A model generated the notes under the pieces. The model was not told the DNA's origin, did no database searches, and saw nothing but the letters and a program-made list of their open reading frames with translations. A stretch of 64,000 nt of DNA from CAXBDP01 sp963974465 (GTDB lineage Bacteria; Bacteroidota; Bacteroidia; Cytophagales; Cyclobacteriaceae): assembly GCA_049340005.1 (NCBI GenBank), contig JBMPIY010000001.1. One strand, written 5' to 3'. The position numbers and the translations under genes are program-made. This document shows positions 39,159 to 49,120 of this stretch, piece by piece. Positions within the stretch are counted from its first letter, which is position 1, and each line of letters opens with the position of its first letter.

Positions 39159-41525
39159 TCATTCATTCATTAGCGTGTCAACAGGGTTTTGTCTTGCCGC
39201 ATTGAGTGATTGGAAAATCACTGTAACAATCGCTATAAAAAGAGATAGTAATCCTACCGCTAGAAATAAGAAAATACTAACTGATGTTTTATAGCTAAAG
39301 CTATTAAGCCACTGTTGCATAATAGCGTATGCAATTGGCGTTGCAATCAAAAAGGAGATGATTACCAATCGTACGAAATCATAGGTGAGGGTATACACTA
39401 TACTAGAAACACTTGCTCCAAGCACTTTCCTTACTCCTATTTCCTTACGCTTTTGCTCTGCTGTATAGGCAGCCAAACCAAAAAGTCCCAAACATGAAAT
39501 AGCGATTGCTAAACTGCTAAATAAACTAGTCAACTTAGCCGTTTGCTGTTCATTGCTAAACTTTTCAGCATATTTCTGATCTACAAATTCGAATTGAAGA
39601 AGGTGATCAGGGTCATATTCTTTGAAAACAGATTCTATCTGCGCAATATTTTCTTGTGTCTCTCTTTCTCCATTCAACCTCACCGTTAGAACATTAAGAT
39701 TTGCTGCTGGGCCTTCTACTATTAATGGAATAGGATCATTGTAAGGAGAAGAAATCATAAAATCTTTGAATACACCCACGATTGTCCAAGTGAGAAAATT
39801 GTCCTCTACTTTTTTGCCAATAGGATCACTGTAGCCCATAAGTCTGGCAGCTGTTTCATTGATAAGCATAGCTGTAGAATCAGAGGCAAACTTTTCAGCA
39901 TCAATATCTCTTCCTGATATAAGCTTTACTTCTGTTGTTTTTACCCAATCTTTATCTGCTCCAAACCTGTACAATACGATTTTATCATCCGGGTTTTTTC
40001 CTTCCCAATCAATGCCATAAGAGCTATTTGTTGCTCTTGTCATGGCTGCACTTGTTCTAGTTAAGGAAAGTACCGAATTGCTATTGGCAAGGTCGTTTCT
40101 GATGATTTCAATTTTATCACGTGTTACATCATTCAGGTAAATAGTAATAAGCTGATCTCGATTATAACCTACATCCCTACTTTCAGCATGATTTATTTGC
40201 TCTCTTATTATAAGCGTGCATAAAATAAGCCCAATGGCAAAACTAAACTGAAGTACGACTAATAGCTTTCTAGGATTAAAGGAAGAGTTAATTTTGACAT
40301 GGGTGCCTTTTAGTACAGTCGCCGCTCTAAATGAGGATAAGAAAAATGCTGGATAGCTACCTGCTATAAATCCAGTGATTAAAATAAAACCTACAATAGA
40401 TACCCAAAAATAACTCTGCTGAAATGGAATCTCGAATTGCTGTCCAATCAAAGTGCTGAAAAATGGTAACACTAAGATTACTATGCCTATCGCTATTATT
40501 CCAGATACAAATGTGAGCAATACCGATTCACATATAAACTGATAAATAAGCATATATCTTTCAGCACCAACTGTTTTACGAATGCCCACTTCTTTAGCCC
40601 TCTTTTCGCTACGGGCAGTGCTCAGATTCATAAAATTGATACAAGCTATTAACAGAATAAATAAAGCAATGGCTCCGAACATATATACTCTGTCGATTCT
40701 ACCTCCCGCTGGATTTCCATTTTCAAAACGATTAAATAAATGCCAGCTTTTAGCAGGGTATAAAAACACATCGAAATCAGCTATTTCATCCTTATTTCGA
40801 CTTATATTCTTTATCTTCTCATTAAAAGATTGGAGATCGGTGTTCTCCTTCAAAAGCACAAAGGTATTGACATAGCTATTTGACCAATTATGCGGTGATC
40901 GGTCTACAATACCCATAATAGTGCGTAACTCCCAACTTAATACAGCATCTAAGCTGAATCTAGTATTCGTTGGTAAATCACTCAATATACCTGTAACTGT
41001 GACTAAGTAGTTGTCATCCACAAGAATTGTTTGTCCTATTGCATTAGTTACTCCAAAGAGTTTCTCTGCTGTTGTGGCCGTTAAAATAATAGAATAAGGG
41101 TCTGATAAAGCTGTTTGGGCATTTCCAAATTCGAACGGGAAACTGAACATTTGAAAAAAGGAAGGATCAACAAATGTGCTCGATTGAGTAAATACAATAT
41201 CGTCAGTGCTAAAATCAAAGTCGTAGCCAAAATCATATCTACTTGCCTCTTCTGTTTCAGGATATTCTTGGACAAATGCTGGCCCCATAGGTTCAGAGGT
41301 ATAGTTTGAGCTATGCAGTATCCCATCGAATTCTACTCGGTGATAAGCTTCATATAACCTATTTCCATTAGTGTGAAATCGATCGAAACTAACCTCATGC
41401 TGAATCCAAAGTAAAATCAACATTGCTCCTGCCATACCTATAGCAAGACCTAGGATATTGATGCTTGCATAGCCCTTGTTTCTTTGCAAGCTTCTGAGTG
41501 TGATTTTCAAGTAGTTCAGGAACAT
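39159..41525 (-). CDS. MacB/FtsX-type ABC transporter permease (permease 2)
   Basis: 788 residues. It opens MFLNYLKITLRSLQRNKGYA, with helix 1 at about 21-43. FtsX core 1 contains EVGIRKTVGAERY and core 2 contains EIGVRKVLGASVS. Two periplasmic domains lie between. The 84-bp gap on its downstream side carries a copy of the octamer repeat but no terminator, so read-through to permease 3 is expected. Confidence 0.88.
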   Translation of the reverse strand: MFLNYLKITLRSLQRNKGYASINILGLAIGMAGAMLILLWIQHEVSFDRFHTNGNRLYEAYHRVEFDGILHSSNYTSEPMGPAFVQEYPETEEASRYDFGYDFDFSTDDIVFTQSSTFVDPSFFQMFSFPFEFGNAQTALSDPYSIILTATTAEKLFGVTNAIGQTILVDDNYLVTVTGILSDLPTNTRFSLDAVLSWELRTIMGIVDRSPHNWSNSYVNTFVLLKENTDLQSFNEKIKNISRNKDEIADFDVFLYPAKSWHLFNRFENGNPAGGRIDRVYMFGAIALFILLIACINFMNLSTARSEKRAKEVGIRKTVGAERYMLIYQFICESVLLTFVSGIIAIGIVILVLPFFSTLIGQQFEIPFQQSYFWVSIVGFILITGFIAGSYPAFFLSSFRAATVLKGTHVKINSSFNPRKLLVVLQFSFAIGLILCTLIIREQINHAESRDVGYNRDQLITIYLNDVTRDKIEIIRNDLANSNSVLSLTRTSAAMTRATNSSYGIDWEGKNPDDKIVLYRFGADKDWVKTTEVKLISGRDIDAEKFASDSTAMLINETAARLMGYSDPIGKKVEDNFLTWTIVGVFKDFMISSPYNDPIPLIVEGPAANLNVLTVRLNGERETQENIAQIESVFKEYDPDHLLQFEFVDQKYAEKFSNEQQTAKLTSLFSSLAIAISCLGLFGLAAYTAEQKRKEIGVRKVLGASVSSIVYTLTYDFVRLVIISFLIATPIAYAIMQQWLNSFSYKTSVSIFLFLAVGLLSLFIAIVTVIFQSLNAARQNPVDTLMNE

Positions 41526-41578
41526 GTATTTCGAATTAAATTCTATTAACTAATAAATTATTTTAAGATTGCATAATT

Positions 41579-43981
41579 CTAGTCACCTTTCAATGCTTCA
41601 ACAGGATTGAGCAAATACACTTTGATAGCTCTATATCCTATAGTAAGAAGTGAGATGCTTGCCACAATCAAGATTGCCAATACGAATATGCTTGGAGACA
41701 CTTTAACCTTATAGGCAAAGCTATTCAGCCAGACTTTTGAGAACCAAAGACCAAAAGCTATCGCCATAAAGGAGGATATGATGAGAAGGCCAAAAAAATC
41801 ATTAGATAGCACTTTCAATACATCTAATGAATTAGCTCCAAGCACCTTACGGATACTTATTTCTCTTGTTTTCTTGAGGGCAATATATGAAACAAGTCCA
41901 AACAACCCCATGCATGCAATGAATACTGCAATGGCAGAAAATATAGTGAATATTGTTCCTACTTTCTCTTCACTTTGATACATACGTGCATAATCTTGAT
42001 CTACAAAGCTGTAATTGAAAGGTCGCTCTGGAACAAGTTGTTGCCATATATCCTTCATCTTGGCTAAATGTTCTGTAGGGTTTCCTTTTTCTAACCGTAT
42101 GAGTAGAACGTTAGCTTGTTCTGGCTCAATAAAAATTCCCAGCGGGCTTACTTCGTGATGTAATGAGTTAAAGTAAAAATCCTTCACGATCGCCTTTACA
42201 ATTGTGGGGGTTCCACTTACATATACTGATTTACCAACTGCTTCCGCAGCATCCCATCCTAAATGCCTTACTGCAGCTTCATTAAGTATTACAGGGAATT
42301 CAATCTGATTCTCATTAGCCGTTGTTCGACTCAAATCCTGATCATTAAAATCTTCACCCTCTAAAACTTCTAAAGTAAGGGTTTCAATAATTTCTGCGTC
42401 TGCAGGATAGCCAATTAAATCAATGGTTCTAGTATTATCTCCACCCGGTGTGATGGAATAACCTCCTTTGATTAGAATTGGAGATTCAGACGCTTGTGAA
42501 ATTGAGGCTGCAACTCCAGTGCGAAGTAGTTCGCTTTTCAACGTCGGAATTGCACTACGCATATTGTAATGGGTATTAATTGAAATCAATTGCTCCTTAT
42601 CATATCCTAAATTGACTGATTGCATGTAGGACAATTGATATTGAATGATCAAGGTGGCTATTAAAAGGCCAATTGATATGAAAAATTGAAATATGACTAA
42701 GGACTTTCTTAACCAAATGACACCCCCGGAACTGCCGTTTTTACCTATGGACCTCAACGGCTGCATTCCTGATAAGACAAATGCTGGATAGCTTCCAGAT
42801 AAGATTCCTACAACTACAATTATCGCTAACAACACGAATATTCCCGTGGAAGAATAAATAAGATTGATCTGAGCTGGAACTCCTGTAATATTCTCAAAAC
42901 TAGACTTTAGTAGATAAATAAGCATTATGCTGATCAACATACTAATTGTCGTAAGTATAAGGGACTCAGCTATAAATTGTGTGAAAAGCTGTTTGCGCTC
43001 AGCACCCAATACCTTACGAATTCCAACTTCCTTATTTCTTTCAGTTGCTTCTGCTGTAGCCAGATTTATGTAATTAATTATTCCAACTAGAATTATTATG
43101 ATGGCAATAATTCCGAAAATATATAAGTAGGCTTTATTTGAACCAGGTTTGTTCCCTTGTAGCTCACTATCGTCGAAATGTATATCCTTGATAGGATTTA
43201 ACAGCAATGTGCTTCGCATATTGTAACTTTTCAACTCTTCACCTATATACTTATCTATTAGCTGATTTAGCTTCGGCTCAAGTAATGAGGCAGAAATACC
43301 CTCCCGTACTTTTATGTATGTATAATAATTACTAGGAGACCATTCTGGAGTCTTTCCATGCCTATGCGTTGCAAACGAGCTAATAAAATCAAAGTCAAGA
43401 TGGCTGTTAGACGGAAAATCTACCATAACTGCACTAACATAATAATCAGCCCCGCCATTAATTTTCAGTGATTTACCCAAGGCATTAGCTGTTGTTCCGA
43501 AATAACGTTCAGCCGTACTTGCAGTCAATACTATTTGATTAGGCTCTGTTAATGCAGTTGTTGGGTTCCCATGCAGTACCTCGAAATCGAAAACGTTAAA
43601 AAAATTATGATCAGCATAAGCAAATTTTGACTCCTCTTGAATGATATCACCATTGCTAACTACGACAGTAGAAAATATACTAAGATCAAACACAAGTGTA
43701 CCTGTTTCAACTTCAGGAACTTCTTCTAAAATAGAAGGAATTAAACTAGAAGGTGTAGTACCTACTTTTCTAGAATCCTCACCCGTTTCAAAATTTTGAT
43801 TAACCTTGTATATCCTATCAAAATCAGCATACATTCTATCATACCCCCACTCATGTTGGATATAAAGTAAGATTGCCAAAAAACTCACAATAGCAATTGT
43901 CAATCCCAAAAGATTAATTGCAAATACAGAACTTTTTTTTCTAAAATTTCTGATGGCAAGTTTGATATGATGCTTAATCAT
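41579..43981 (-). CDS. MacB/FtsX-type ABC transporter permease (permease 1)
   Basis: 800 residues. It opens MIKHHIKLAIRNFRKKSSVF, the usual amphipathic start, then helix 1 (NLLGLTIAIVSFLAILLYIQ). Core 1 carries EVGIRKVLGAERKQ and core 2 EISIRKVLGANSLD. It is the permease gene nearest to the canonical ATPase (70 bp) and so the likeliest direct partner, though all six keep the coupling motifs. Confidence 0.88.
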   Translation of the reverse strand: MIKHHIKLAIRNFRKKSSVFAINLLGLTIAIVSFLAILLYIQHEWGYDRMYADFDRIYKVNQNFETGEDSRKVGTTPSSLIPSILEEVPEVETGTLVFDLSIFSTVVVSNGDIIQEESKFAYADHNFFNVFDFEVLHGNPTTALTEPNQIVLTASTAERYFGTTANALGKSLKINGGADYYVSAVMVDFPSNSHLDFDFISSFATHRHGKTPEWSPSNYYTYIKVREGISASLLEPKLNQLIDKYIGEELKSYNMRSTLLLNPIKDIHFDDSELQGNKPGSNKAYLYIFGIIAIIIILVGIINYINLATAEATERNKEVGIRKVLGAERKQLFTQFIAESLILTTISMLISIMLIYLLKSSFENITGVPAQINLIYSSTGIFVLLAIIVVVGILSGSYPAFVLSGMQPLRSIGKNGSSGGVIWLRKSLVIFQFFISIGLLIATLIIQYQLSYMQSVNLGYDKEQLISINTHYNMRSAIPTLKSELLRTGVAASISQASESPILIKGGYSITPGGDNTRTIDLIGYPADAEIIETLTLEVLEGEDFNDQDLSRTTANENQIEFPVILNEAAVRHLGWDAAEAVGKSVYVSGTPTIVKAIVKDFYFNSLHHEVSPLGIFIEPEQANVLLIRLEKGNPTEHLAKMKDIWQQLVPERPFNYSFVDQDYARMYQSEEKVGTIFTIFSAIAVFIACMGLFGLVSYIALKKTREISIRKVLGANSLDVLKVLSNDFFGLLIISSFMAIAFGLWFSKVWLNSFAYKVKVSPSIFVLAILIVASISLLTIGYRAIKVYLLNPVEALKGD

Positions 43982-44051
43982 AATTGTGAAATTTTATATC
44001 ATTAATATTGACTAGGGTAACTAAAAGGGTAATTTCTTACTTTCATTATGA

Positions 44052-44750
44052 TCAAACATGAAATTGCTCTTTGATATTCTCGGTCACTACTTTTCCATCA
44101 AAGAGGTTGATAATTCTATGAGCGTAATTAGCATCGTAAGGTGAGTGAGTAACCATTACAATTGTAGTCCCTTCATTATTGAGCTGCTCAAGTAAACGCA
44201 TCACTTCCTCTCCATTAGCAGAGTCTAAGTTTCCTGTCGGTTCATCAGCCAGTATCACCGAAGGTTTAGCAACAATAGCTCTGGATATGGCAACACGCTG
44301 TTGTTGTCCACCAGATAGCTGCTGAGGAAAATGGTTACGTCTATGCATTATATTCATTCTATTTAAGACTTCTTCTACCTTCTTTTTCCTTTCATCTGAA
44401 GGAACTTTCATATACAAAAGTGGGAGTTCTACATTTTCAAAAACTGTTAACTCATCAATCAAATTGAAACTTTGAAATACAAAACCAATATTTCCCTTTC
44501 TTAAATGAGAACGCTGCCTTTCCGAAAAACCTGCTACTTCCTTTCCAAGGAAATAGAATTCACCTGAATTGGGATTATCTAATAGTCCTAAGATATTGAG
44601 CAGCGTAGATTTACCGCAACCAGACGGCCCCATAATTGCTACAAACTCACCCTTCTTAATCTCGATTTGGATATCATCCAATGCAGTAGTTTCTACTTCT
44701 TCGGTGGTATATAGTTTTCTCAAATTCACCGTTTTAATTACATTCTCCAT
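44052..44750 (-). CDS. LolD/MacB-type ABC transporter ATPase (canonical)
   Basis: 232 residues. Walker A is GPSGCGKST, Q-loop FQSFN, signature LSGGQQQRVAISRA, Walker B VILADEPTGN, D-loop NLDSANG, H-loop VTHSP; all key residues are present. It would energise the MacB-like permeases encoded immediately downstream in the same unit. The start codon is two bases after the stop of the adaptor gene, so the two are translationally linked. Confidence 0.93.
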   Translation of the reverse strand: MENVIKTVNLRKLYTTEEVETTALDDIQIEIKKGEFVAIMGPSGCGKSTLLNILGLLDNPNSGEFYFLGKEVAGFSERQRSHLRKGNIGFVFQSFNLIDELTVFENVELPLLYMKVPSDERKKKVEEVLNRMNIMHRRNHFPQQLSGGQQQRVAISRAIVAKPSVILADEPTGNLDSANGEEVMRLLEQLNNEGTTIVMVTHSPYDANYAHRIINLFDGKVVTENIKEQFHV

Positions 44751-44752
44751 TG

Positions 44753-46006
44753 CTAGTTTTTTATGATTAATACTTCATTATTTCCGAAATTTTCATAACT
44801 GGATATCACGACCCTTTCGCCGCTCTCTAAACCTTCTAATATTTCATAATATTCTGGGTTTTTCATACCTAAGCGGATGTTTCGTTTTTCCGCTCTATCT
44901 CCTTCTCTATTGACAACAAACACCCAATTCCCACCTGTGTCTTTAAAGAATCCTCCTGTTGGTAAGAGTAAGGTTTGATCAGTATTACCTAATTCAAGAC
45001 GGATTCTAACAGTTTGTCCTCTTCGTATTCCTTCTGGGACATCTCCAATAAAATTCATGTCAACCTCAAATCTACCATTAGTTATACTTGGGTAAATTTT
45101 GCTTATTTCCAATGTAAATTCACTTCCTGCAAGACTAAAAAACCCTTGCTGTCCTATGCCTACTCGCGGGAGGTAAAGCTCATCAATTGGTACCCTTACT
45201 TTGAAATTATTCAAAATATCAATTTGTCCGTATCTCTCTCCTCTATTTATTGACTGACCAATTTCCAGCTGCTCCGTTGCCAACTGACCAGCTATTGGAG
45301 CTGTAATAATCAAATTATCAAGGATGTGACTCACACCTTCCAATGAGCGTTGCATTCTTGATTCCGACTCATTTAATTGGCGCATTTGAATTACTCTTGC
45401 GATTGAATCATTCCTATATGATTCATAAGTCAGTCTTCTCCTTTTTACATTGTATTGATATTGCTCCTCTACTTCTTCTAGTTCGCGATCGGAAACAAGT
45501 TTTTGATCATGCAAATTTTTGAACCTACGATATTGCGGGGCTAGTAGGCTTATTTGATAATCAATTTCTGCTAATTGAGCTTGTTGACTTAGATCATTTT
45601 GATCAAGCAGTAATCTAGTTTGTCTCAAATTATTTATTTGTTCATAAAGCTGAGTTTCTCTCTGCATCACATCTAACTGCAAATTGGAATTAGTTAAAGT
45701 GAGAATTGTATCTCCCTCTTTAACAATTGCTCCCGATTCCCTCACGATTTCCTGAATAATACCGCCTTCAATTGCATCTAGAAAAAAGGTTTCACCAGGA
45801 GCAATTGACCCATTTACTGGGATGTAATCTTTGAACTCCCCCATGCTTACCGTTGCTATTGTTATCCTGTCTTTCTCTACATAAAGTGATGAGCGTCTAT
45901 CAGCAAAAAATAATTGATATACTATAACACTTACTACTACAGTACTCCCAGAAATCATTGCGATGAATTTTGGCGTCCACTTCTTTCTCTTAATCTTCCG
46001 ATCCAT
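44753..46006 (-). CDS. Periplasmic adaptor (membrane fusion) protein, HlyD/MacA type
   Basis: 417 residues. One N-terminal helix (about 14-32) anchors it. The lipoyl half-motifs flank a long coiled coil (about 120-225, rich in Gln, Arg and Glu), and the beta-barrel segment contains PIAGQLATEQLEIGQSIN and later VRIPIDELYLPRVGIGQQG-like strands. MacA-type adaptors link a MacB-type permease to a TolC-type channel. It is the first gene of the long minus-strand unit and has a good sigma-54 promoter in front. Confidence 0.9.
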   Translation of the reverse strand: MDRKIKRKKWTPKFIAMISGSTVVVSVIVYQLFFADRRSSLYVEKDRITIATVSMGEFKDYIPVNGSIAPGETFFLDAIEGGIIQEIVRESGAIVKEGDTILTLTNSNLQLDVMQRETQLYEQINNLRQTRLLLDQNDLSQQAQLAEIDYQISLLAPQYRRFKNLHDQKLVSDRELEEVEEQYQYNVKRRRLTYESYRNDSIARVIQMRQLNESESRMQRSLEGVSHILDNLIITAPIAGQLATEQLEIGQSINRGERYGQIDILNNFKVRVPIDELYLPRVGIGQQGFFSLAGSEFTLEISKIYPSITNGRFEVDMNFIGDVPEGIRRGQTVRIRLELGNTDQTLLLPTGGFFKDTGGNWVFVVNREGDRAEKRNIRLGMKNPEYYEILEGLESGERVVISSYENFGNNEVLIIKN

Positions 46007-46043
46007 AAGGCGTTTTCAATCTCGATGTTTTTTGTCATTCCTA

Positions 46044-46060
46044 GCCAACAAAGATGCCAA
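46044..46060 (-). promoter_or_regulatory. Sigma-54 promoter of the adaptor-ATPase-permease unit
   Basis: On the minus strand TTGGCAT (46060-46054), then five bases, then TTGGC (46048-46044) fits the -24/-12 consensus TGGCAC-N5-TTGC at every position but two, with correct spacing. The start of transcription would fall near 46034, some 28 bases before the adaptor ATG. Confidence 0.6.
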
Positions 46061-46120
46061 TGAAAAACTAGCTTTAATGCACTAAAAACGGCCATTCTAA
46101 ATTTGCTAATGTGTCAAAAT

Positions 46121-46150
46121 GGACAAATTCGTCCGCTGGCGGTCAAAATT
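46121..46150. promoter_or_regulatory. Putative activator-binding site (copy 2) upstream of the adaptor gene
   Basis: The dyad GGACAAATTCGTCC (46121-46134) is followed by G, CTGG, CG, G and TCAAAAT (46135-46148), in the same order as at 29176. It lies about 60 bp upstream of the -24 box and between the adaptor gene and the divergently encoded NtrC-type regulator, so that regulator is the obvious candidate to bind it. Confidence 0.65.
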
Positions 46151-46389
46151 CTAACCCTTTATTATTACTTTTTATTTGATCTCCCTTAATTCAAAAAAAT
46201 AATTCAACTCTTTTAGGCATGGATGGGACATTTACCCTAAATTGTATAGACTGCAACAAACTCGGTATAGCAATTGAAAAGAGCTAGAAGGAATTGATGG
46301 GAATTGAAACACACATAATTCAAGGTTCTCAGAATGTAGAACCTAATTAATGCTTCTATATAAATTTAAATTTTCAACCTATTTGGATA
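46150..46389. other. Remainder of the divergent intergenic region, with a small inverted repeat
   Basis: No gene was seen. AGGTTCT (46323-46329) and AGAACCT (46338-46344) form a 7-bp inverted repeat about 45 bases before the regulator start. It could be an operator or a leader hairpin; there is no T run. Confidence 0.35.
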
Positions 46390-47775
46390 ATGAAAGATCT
46401 AAAGAGTCATAAACTGTTAATTATTGACGATAATGAAGACTTGCTTAAAGCAGCAAAAATATATTTGAAACGCCATTTCGCACAAGTTGATACGGAATCA
46501 AACCCAAAACTGCTACCTACACTTCTGCAAAATGAATCGTATGATGTGATTATGCTTGACATGAATTTCACGCAGGATGTCAGTAGTGGTGAAGAAGGGT
46601 TTTACTGGTTAGATAAGATTCTAAATATTGATCCTTCTGCAGTCATCATATTAATTACCGCTTATGGAGATGTGAATCTTGCAGTAAAAGCAATTAAGGA
46701 AGGTGCTACTGACTTTGTGTTGAAACCATGGGAGAATGAAAAACTACTAGCAACCCTACATTCTGCAATACAATTGCGAAGAACTAAACTTGAAGTGAAT
46801 GATCTCAAAAGTCATCAAAAACGGCTTTATGAAGATATGGATAGTAAGTTTAAGGAAATAATAGGGAATAGCCCTTCCATGCAAAATGTTTATAACACGA
46901 TTGACCGAGTGGCTGCTACTGATGCCAATGTACTTATTTTGGGTGAAAATGGAACTGGAAAAGAACTTATCGCTAGAGCAATTCACAGAAACTCCCATAG
47001 ATCAAAGGAAGCTTTTGTTGGAGTCGATTTAGGATCCATTACAACCTCCTTGTTTGAAAGCGAATTATTCGGTCATAAAAGAGGCTCTTTTACGGATGCA
47101 AAAGAAGATCGAGCTGGACGATTTGAACAAGCGAACAAAGGCACACTCTTCCTTGATGAAATCGGTAATTTAAGCTCTTCTTTACAATCGAAACTCTTAG
47201 CTGTACTACAAAATAGAACAGTTACCCGAGTAGGTAGTAACCAATCAAAAAATGTTGACATACGATTAATATGTGCGACAAACATGCCTTTGTATGCGAT
47301 GGTAGATGATAGTAGTTTTAGACAGGATTTACTTTATAGAATTAATACTATAGAAATTACCCTCCCGCCATTACGCGAGCGTGTAGACGATATAGAATTA
47401 TTGGCAAACCACTTTATCGAGATTTATTCTAATAAATACAATAAGGATGTACATAAGGCTAGCGAAGCCTTAATTAAACGGATGCAGAAACATCATTGGC
47501 CTGGAAATATCAGAGAGCTGCAACATAGTATTGAGCGAGCAGTTATTATGAGCACCCACAGAATTTTACAACCTGAAGATTTATTCTTTAATAAAAATAA
47601 ACACCTAGACAGTACCGAAGCAGTCTCTTTTGATCATTTGAATATTGAGGATGTTGAAAAGATTCTAATACGAAAAGCGCTCCAAAAGCATGGCGGTCAT
47701 ATTACCAAAGCCGCTGATGAGCTTGGTCTTACGCGCTCATCTTTGTACCGTAGACTAGAAAAGTATGGTCTTTAA
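46390..47775 (+). CDS. Sigma-54-dependent response regulator (NtrC/AtoC family)
   Basis: 461 residues. Receiver domain 1-125 with D57 in VIMLDMNF as phospho-acceptor; a short insertion (TQDVSSGEEGF) follows it, as in many Bacteroidota members. The AAA+ domain has GENGTGKELIARA (Walker A) and LFLDEIGNL (Walker B). The sigma-54-contacting GAFTGA loop reads GSFTDA, a variant with Ala-to-Ser and Gly-to-Asp changes. The Fis-type helix-turn-helix is at the end (HITKAADELGLTRSSLYRRL). It is divergent from the export locus and overlaps its kinase gene by 11 bases. Confidence 0.93.
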   Translation: MKDLKSHKLLIIDDNEDLLKAAKIYLKRHFAQVDTESNPKLLPTLLQNESYDVIMLDMNFTQDVSSGEEGFYWLDKILNIDPSAVIILITAYGDVNLAVKAIKEGATDFVLKPWENEKLLATLHSAIQLRRTKLEVNDLKSHQKRLYEDMDSKFKEIIGNSPSMQNVYNTIDRVAATDANVLILGENGTGKELIARAIHRNSHRSKEAFVGVDLGSITTSLFESELFGHKRGSFTDAKEDRAGRFEQANKGTLFLDEIGNLSSSLQSKLLAVLQNRTVTRVGSNQSKNVDIRLICATNMPLYAMVDDSSFRQDLLYRINTIEITLPPLRERVDDIELLANHFIEIYSNKYNKDVHKASEALIKRMQKHHWPGNIRELQHSIERAVIMSTHRILQPEDLFFNKNKHLDSTEAVSFDHLNIEDVEKILIRKALQKHGGHITKAADELGLTRSSLYRRLEKYGL

Positions 47776-49120
47776 AACATTTGCCTTTGGGGTAATTTGG
47801 CGTGTTATTGCAATAAGTGCTCTCATGTTCATTGCTCTATGGTTTGTTTTGCTCGAAAACTCGATTATTGTCTTTATTGCATTACTTGTTCTAACCATAA
47901 TATTGATTGCCAATCTGATAAAATTTACTCTAGGTACCAATCAAAAGATATCCCGTTTTCTAGAATCTATTCGCTACTCCGATTTCACAACAGGATTTAC
48001 GGGTGATAATGAATTGGGTTCGTCATTCAGAGAACTAAATGATGCATTCACTGAGGTAATGAATGTGTTTCGAAAAACCAGAGCGGAAAAAGAAGAACAT
48101 TCCCTATTTCTTTATGTCGTTATTCAACACATCAATGCTGGAATAATATCGTTTGACTCCCATGGCCGAATTGGCATTGTAAATAATGCCGCTAAGCATT
48201 TATTAAAAATAACGCAATTCAAAAACATTCAGGATATTAAAAAACTCTCTCCAGATTTGCTATCAAGGATTCAAGAAATGAAGCCAGGAAACCGAGACTC
48301 AATCAAAATAAATGAAAAGCTCCATCTAATCATTCAATCTACTGAAATAAAGATGGGTGGAGAAAATTGGACTTTACTATCGCTTCAAAACATAAATGCA
48401 GAGCTACAACAAAATGAGCTAGAAGCTTGGCAAAACCTTACCAAAGTACTTCGTCATGAAATAATGAATTCAATGGCTCCAATTGCAATCCTTGTTGGAT
48501 CCATGCGAGATATTCTAGATGGTGAGGTAAGAATAGTTGATAATGATGTGTTAGAAATTGAAAAAGAGGGTTATTCGGATTTGAAGGAAGGATTGGTAAC
48601 TATAGAAAATAGAAGTAATGGACTTATAAAATTTATTAATGCTTATCGTGATTACACGAATATCCCTACCCCTGAGATCCGTCCAACTTCAGTTAAGGTA
48701 ATGTTAGATTCTATTTTCAGACTATTGCGGGAGGAATTACAGATGGCTAATATTTCGCTAGTTATAAAAGTAAATCCAACCGATTTAATAATTAACTTGG
48801 ATCAAGAACTGATTCAAATGATTTTGATAAATCTAATAAAAAATGCCAAAGAAGCACTTGAAAGTCACACACGAAAGGAAATCATTATCACAGCAAATAG
48901 AGAAAGTGAAAACAGGAAATATATTAGTGTGACAGATTTTGGGCCTGGAATTAAAAATGAATCTTTAGCAAGAATATTTGTCCCTTTTTATAGCACTAAA
49001 AAACATGGAAGTGGAATTGGTCTTTCTATTTCAAGACAAATAATGAATTTGCATAAAGGCTCACTAATAGTGAATTCTACATTGGGTCAAGAAACAACAT
49101 TCACTTTAAACTTTGAATAA
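47765..49120 (+). CDS. Membrane histidine kinase, partner of the sigma-54 regulator
   Basis: 451 residues. Two adjacent helices (about 8-28 and 34-54) with almost no periplasmic loop suggest it senses the membrane or a partner protein. A HAMP-like linker and one PAS domain (about 112-210) follow. The H-box is LRHEIMNSMAPI, of the NtrY/NtrB-like class. The N-box (NLIKNAKEALE), G1 (DFGPGI) and G2 (GSGIGLSIS) are intact. The regulator-kinase overlap implies coupled translation. Confidence 0.92.
   Translation: MVFKTFAFGVIWRVIAISALMFIALWFVLLENSIIVFIALLVLTIILIANLIKFTLGTNQKISRFLESIRYSDFTTGFTGDNELGSSFRELNDAFTEVMNVFRKTRAEKEEHSLFLYVVIQHINAGIISFDSHGRIGIVNNAAKHLLKITQFKNIQDIKKLSPDLLSRIQEMKPGNRDSIKINEKLHLIIQSTEIKMGGENWTLLSLQNINAELQQNELEAWQNLTKVLRHEIMNSMAPIAILVGSMRDILDGEVRIVDNDVLEIEKEGYSDLKEGLVTIENRSNGLIKFINAYRDYTNIPTPEIRPTSVKVMLDSIFRLLREELQMANISLVIKVNPTDLIINLDQELIQMILINLIKNAKEALESHTRKEIIITANRESENRKYISVTDFGPGIKNESLARIFVPFYSTKKHGSGIGLSISRQIMNLHKGSLIVNSTLGQETTFTLNFE

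Noticed and set aside
29459..44766. Many open frames of 60-110 codons opposite the permease genes
   Set aside because: All are shadows of genes with clear transmembrane and coupling motifs; none has its own homology.
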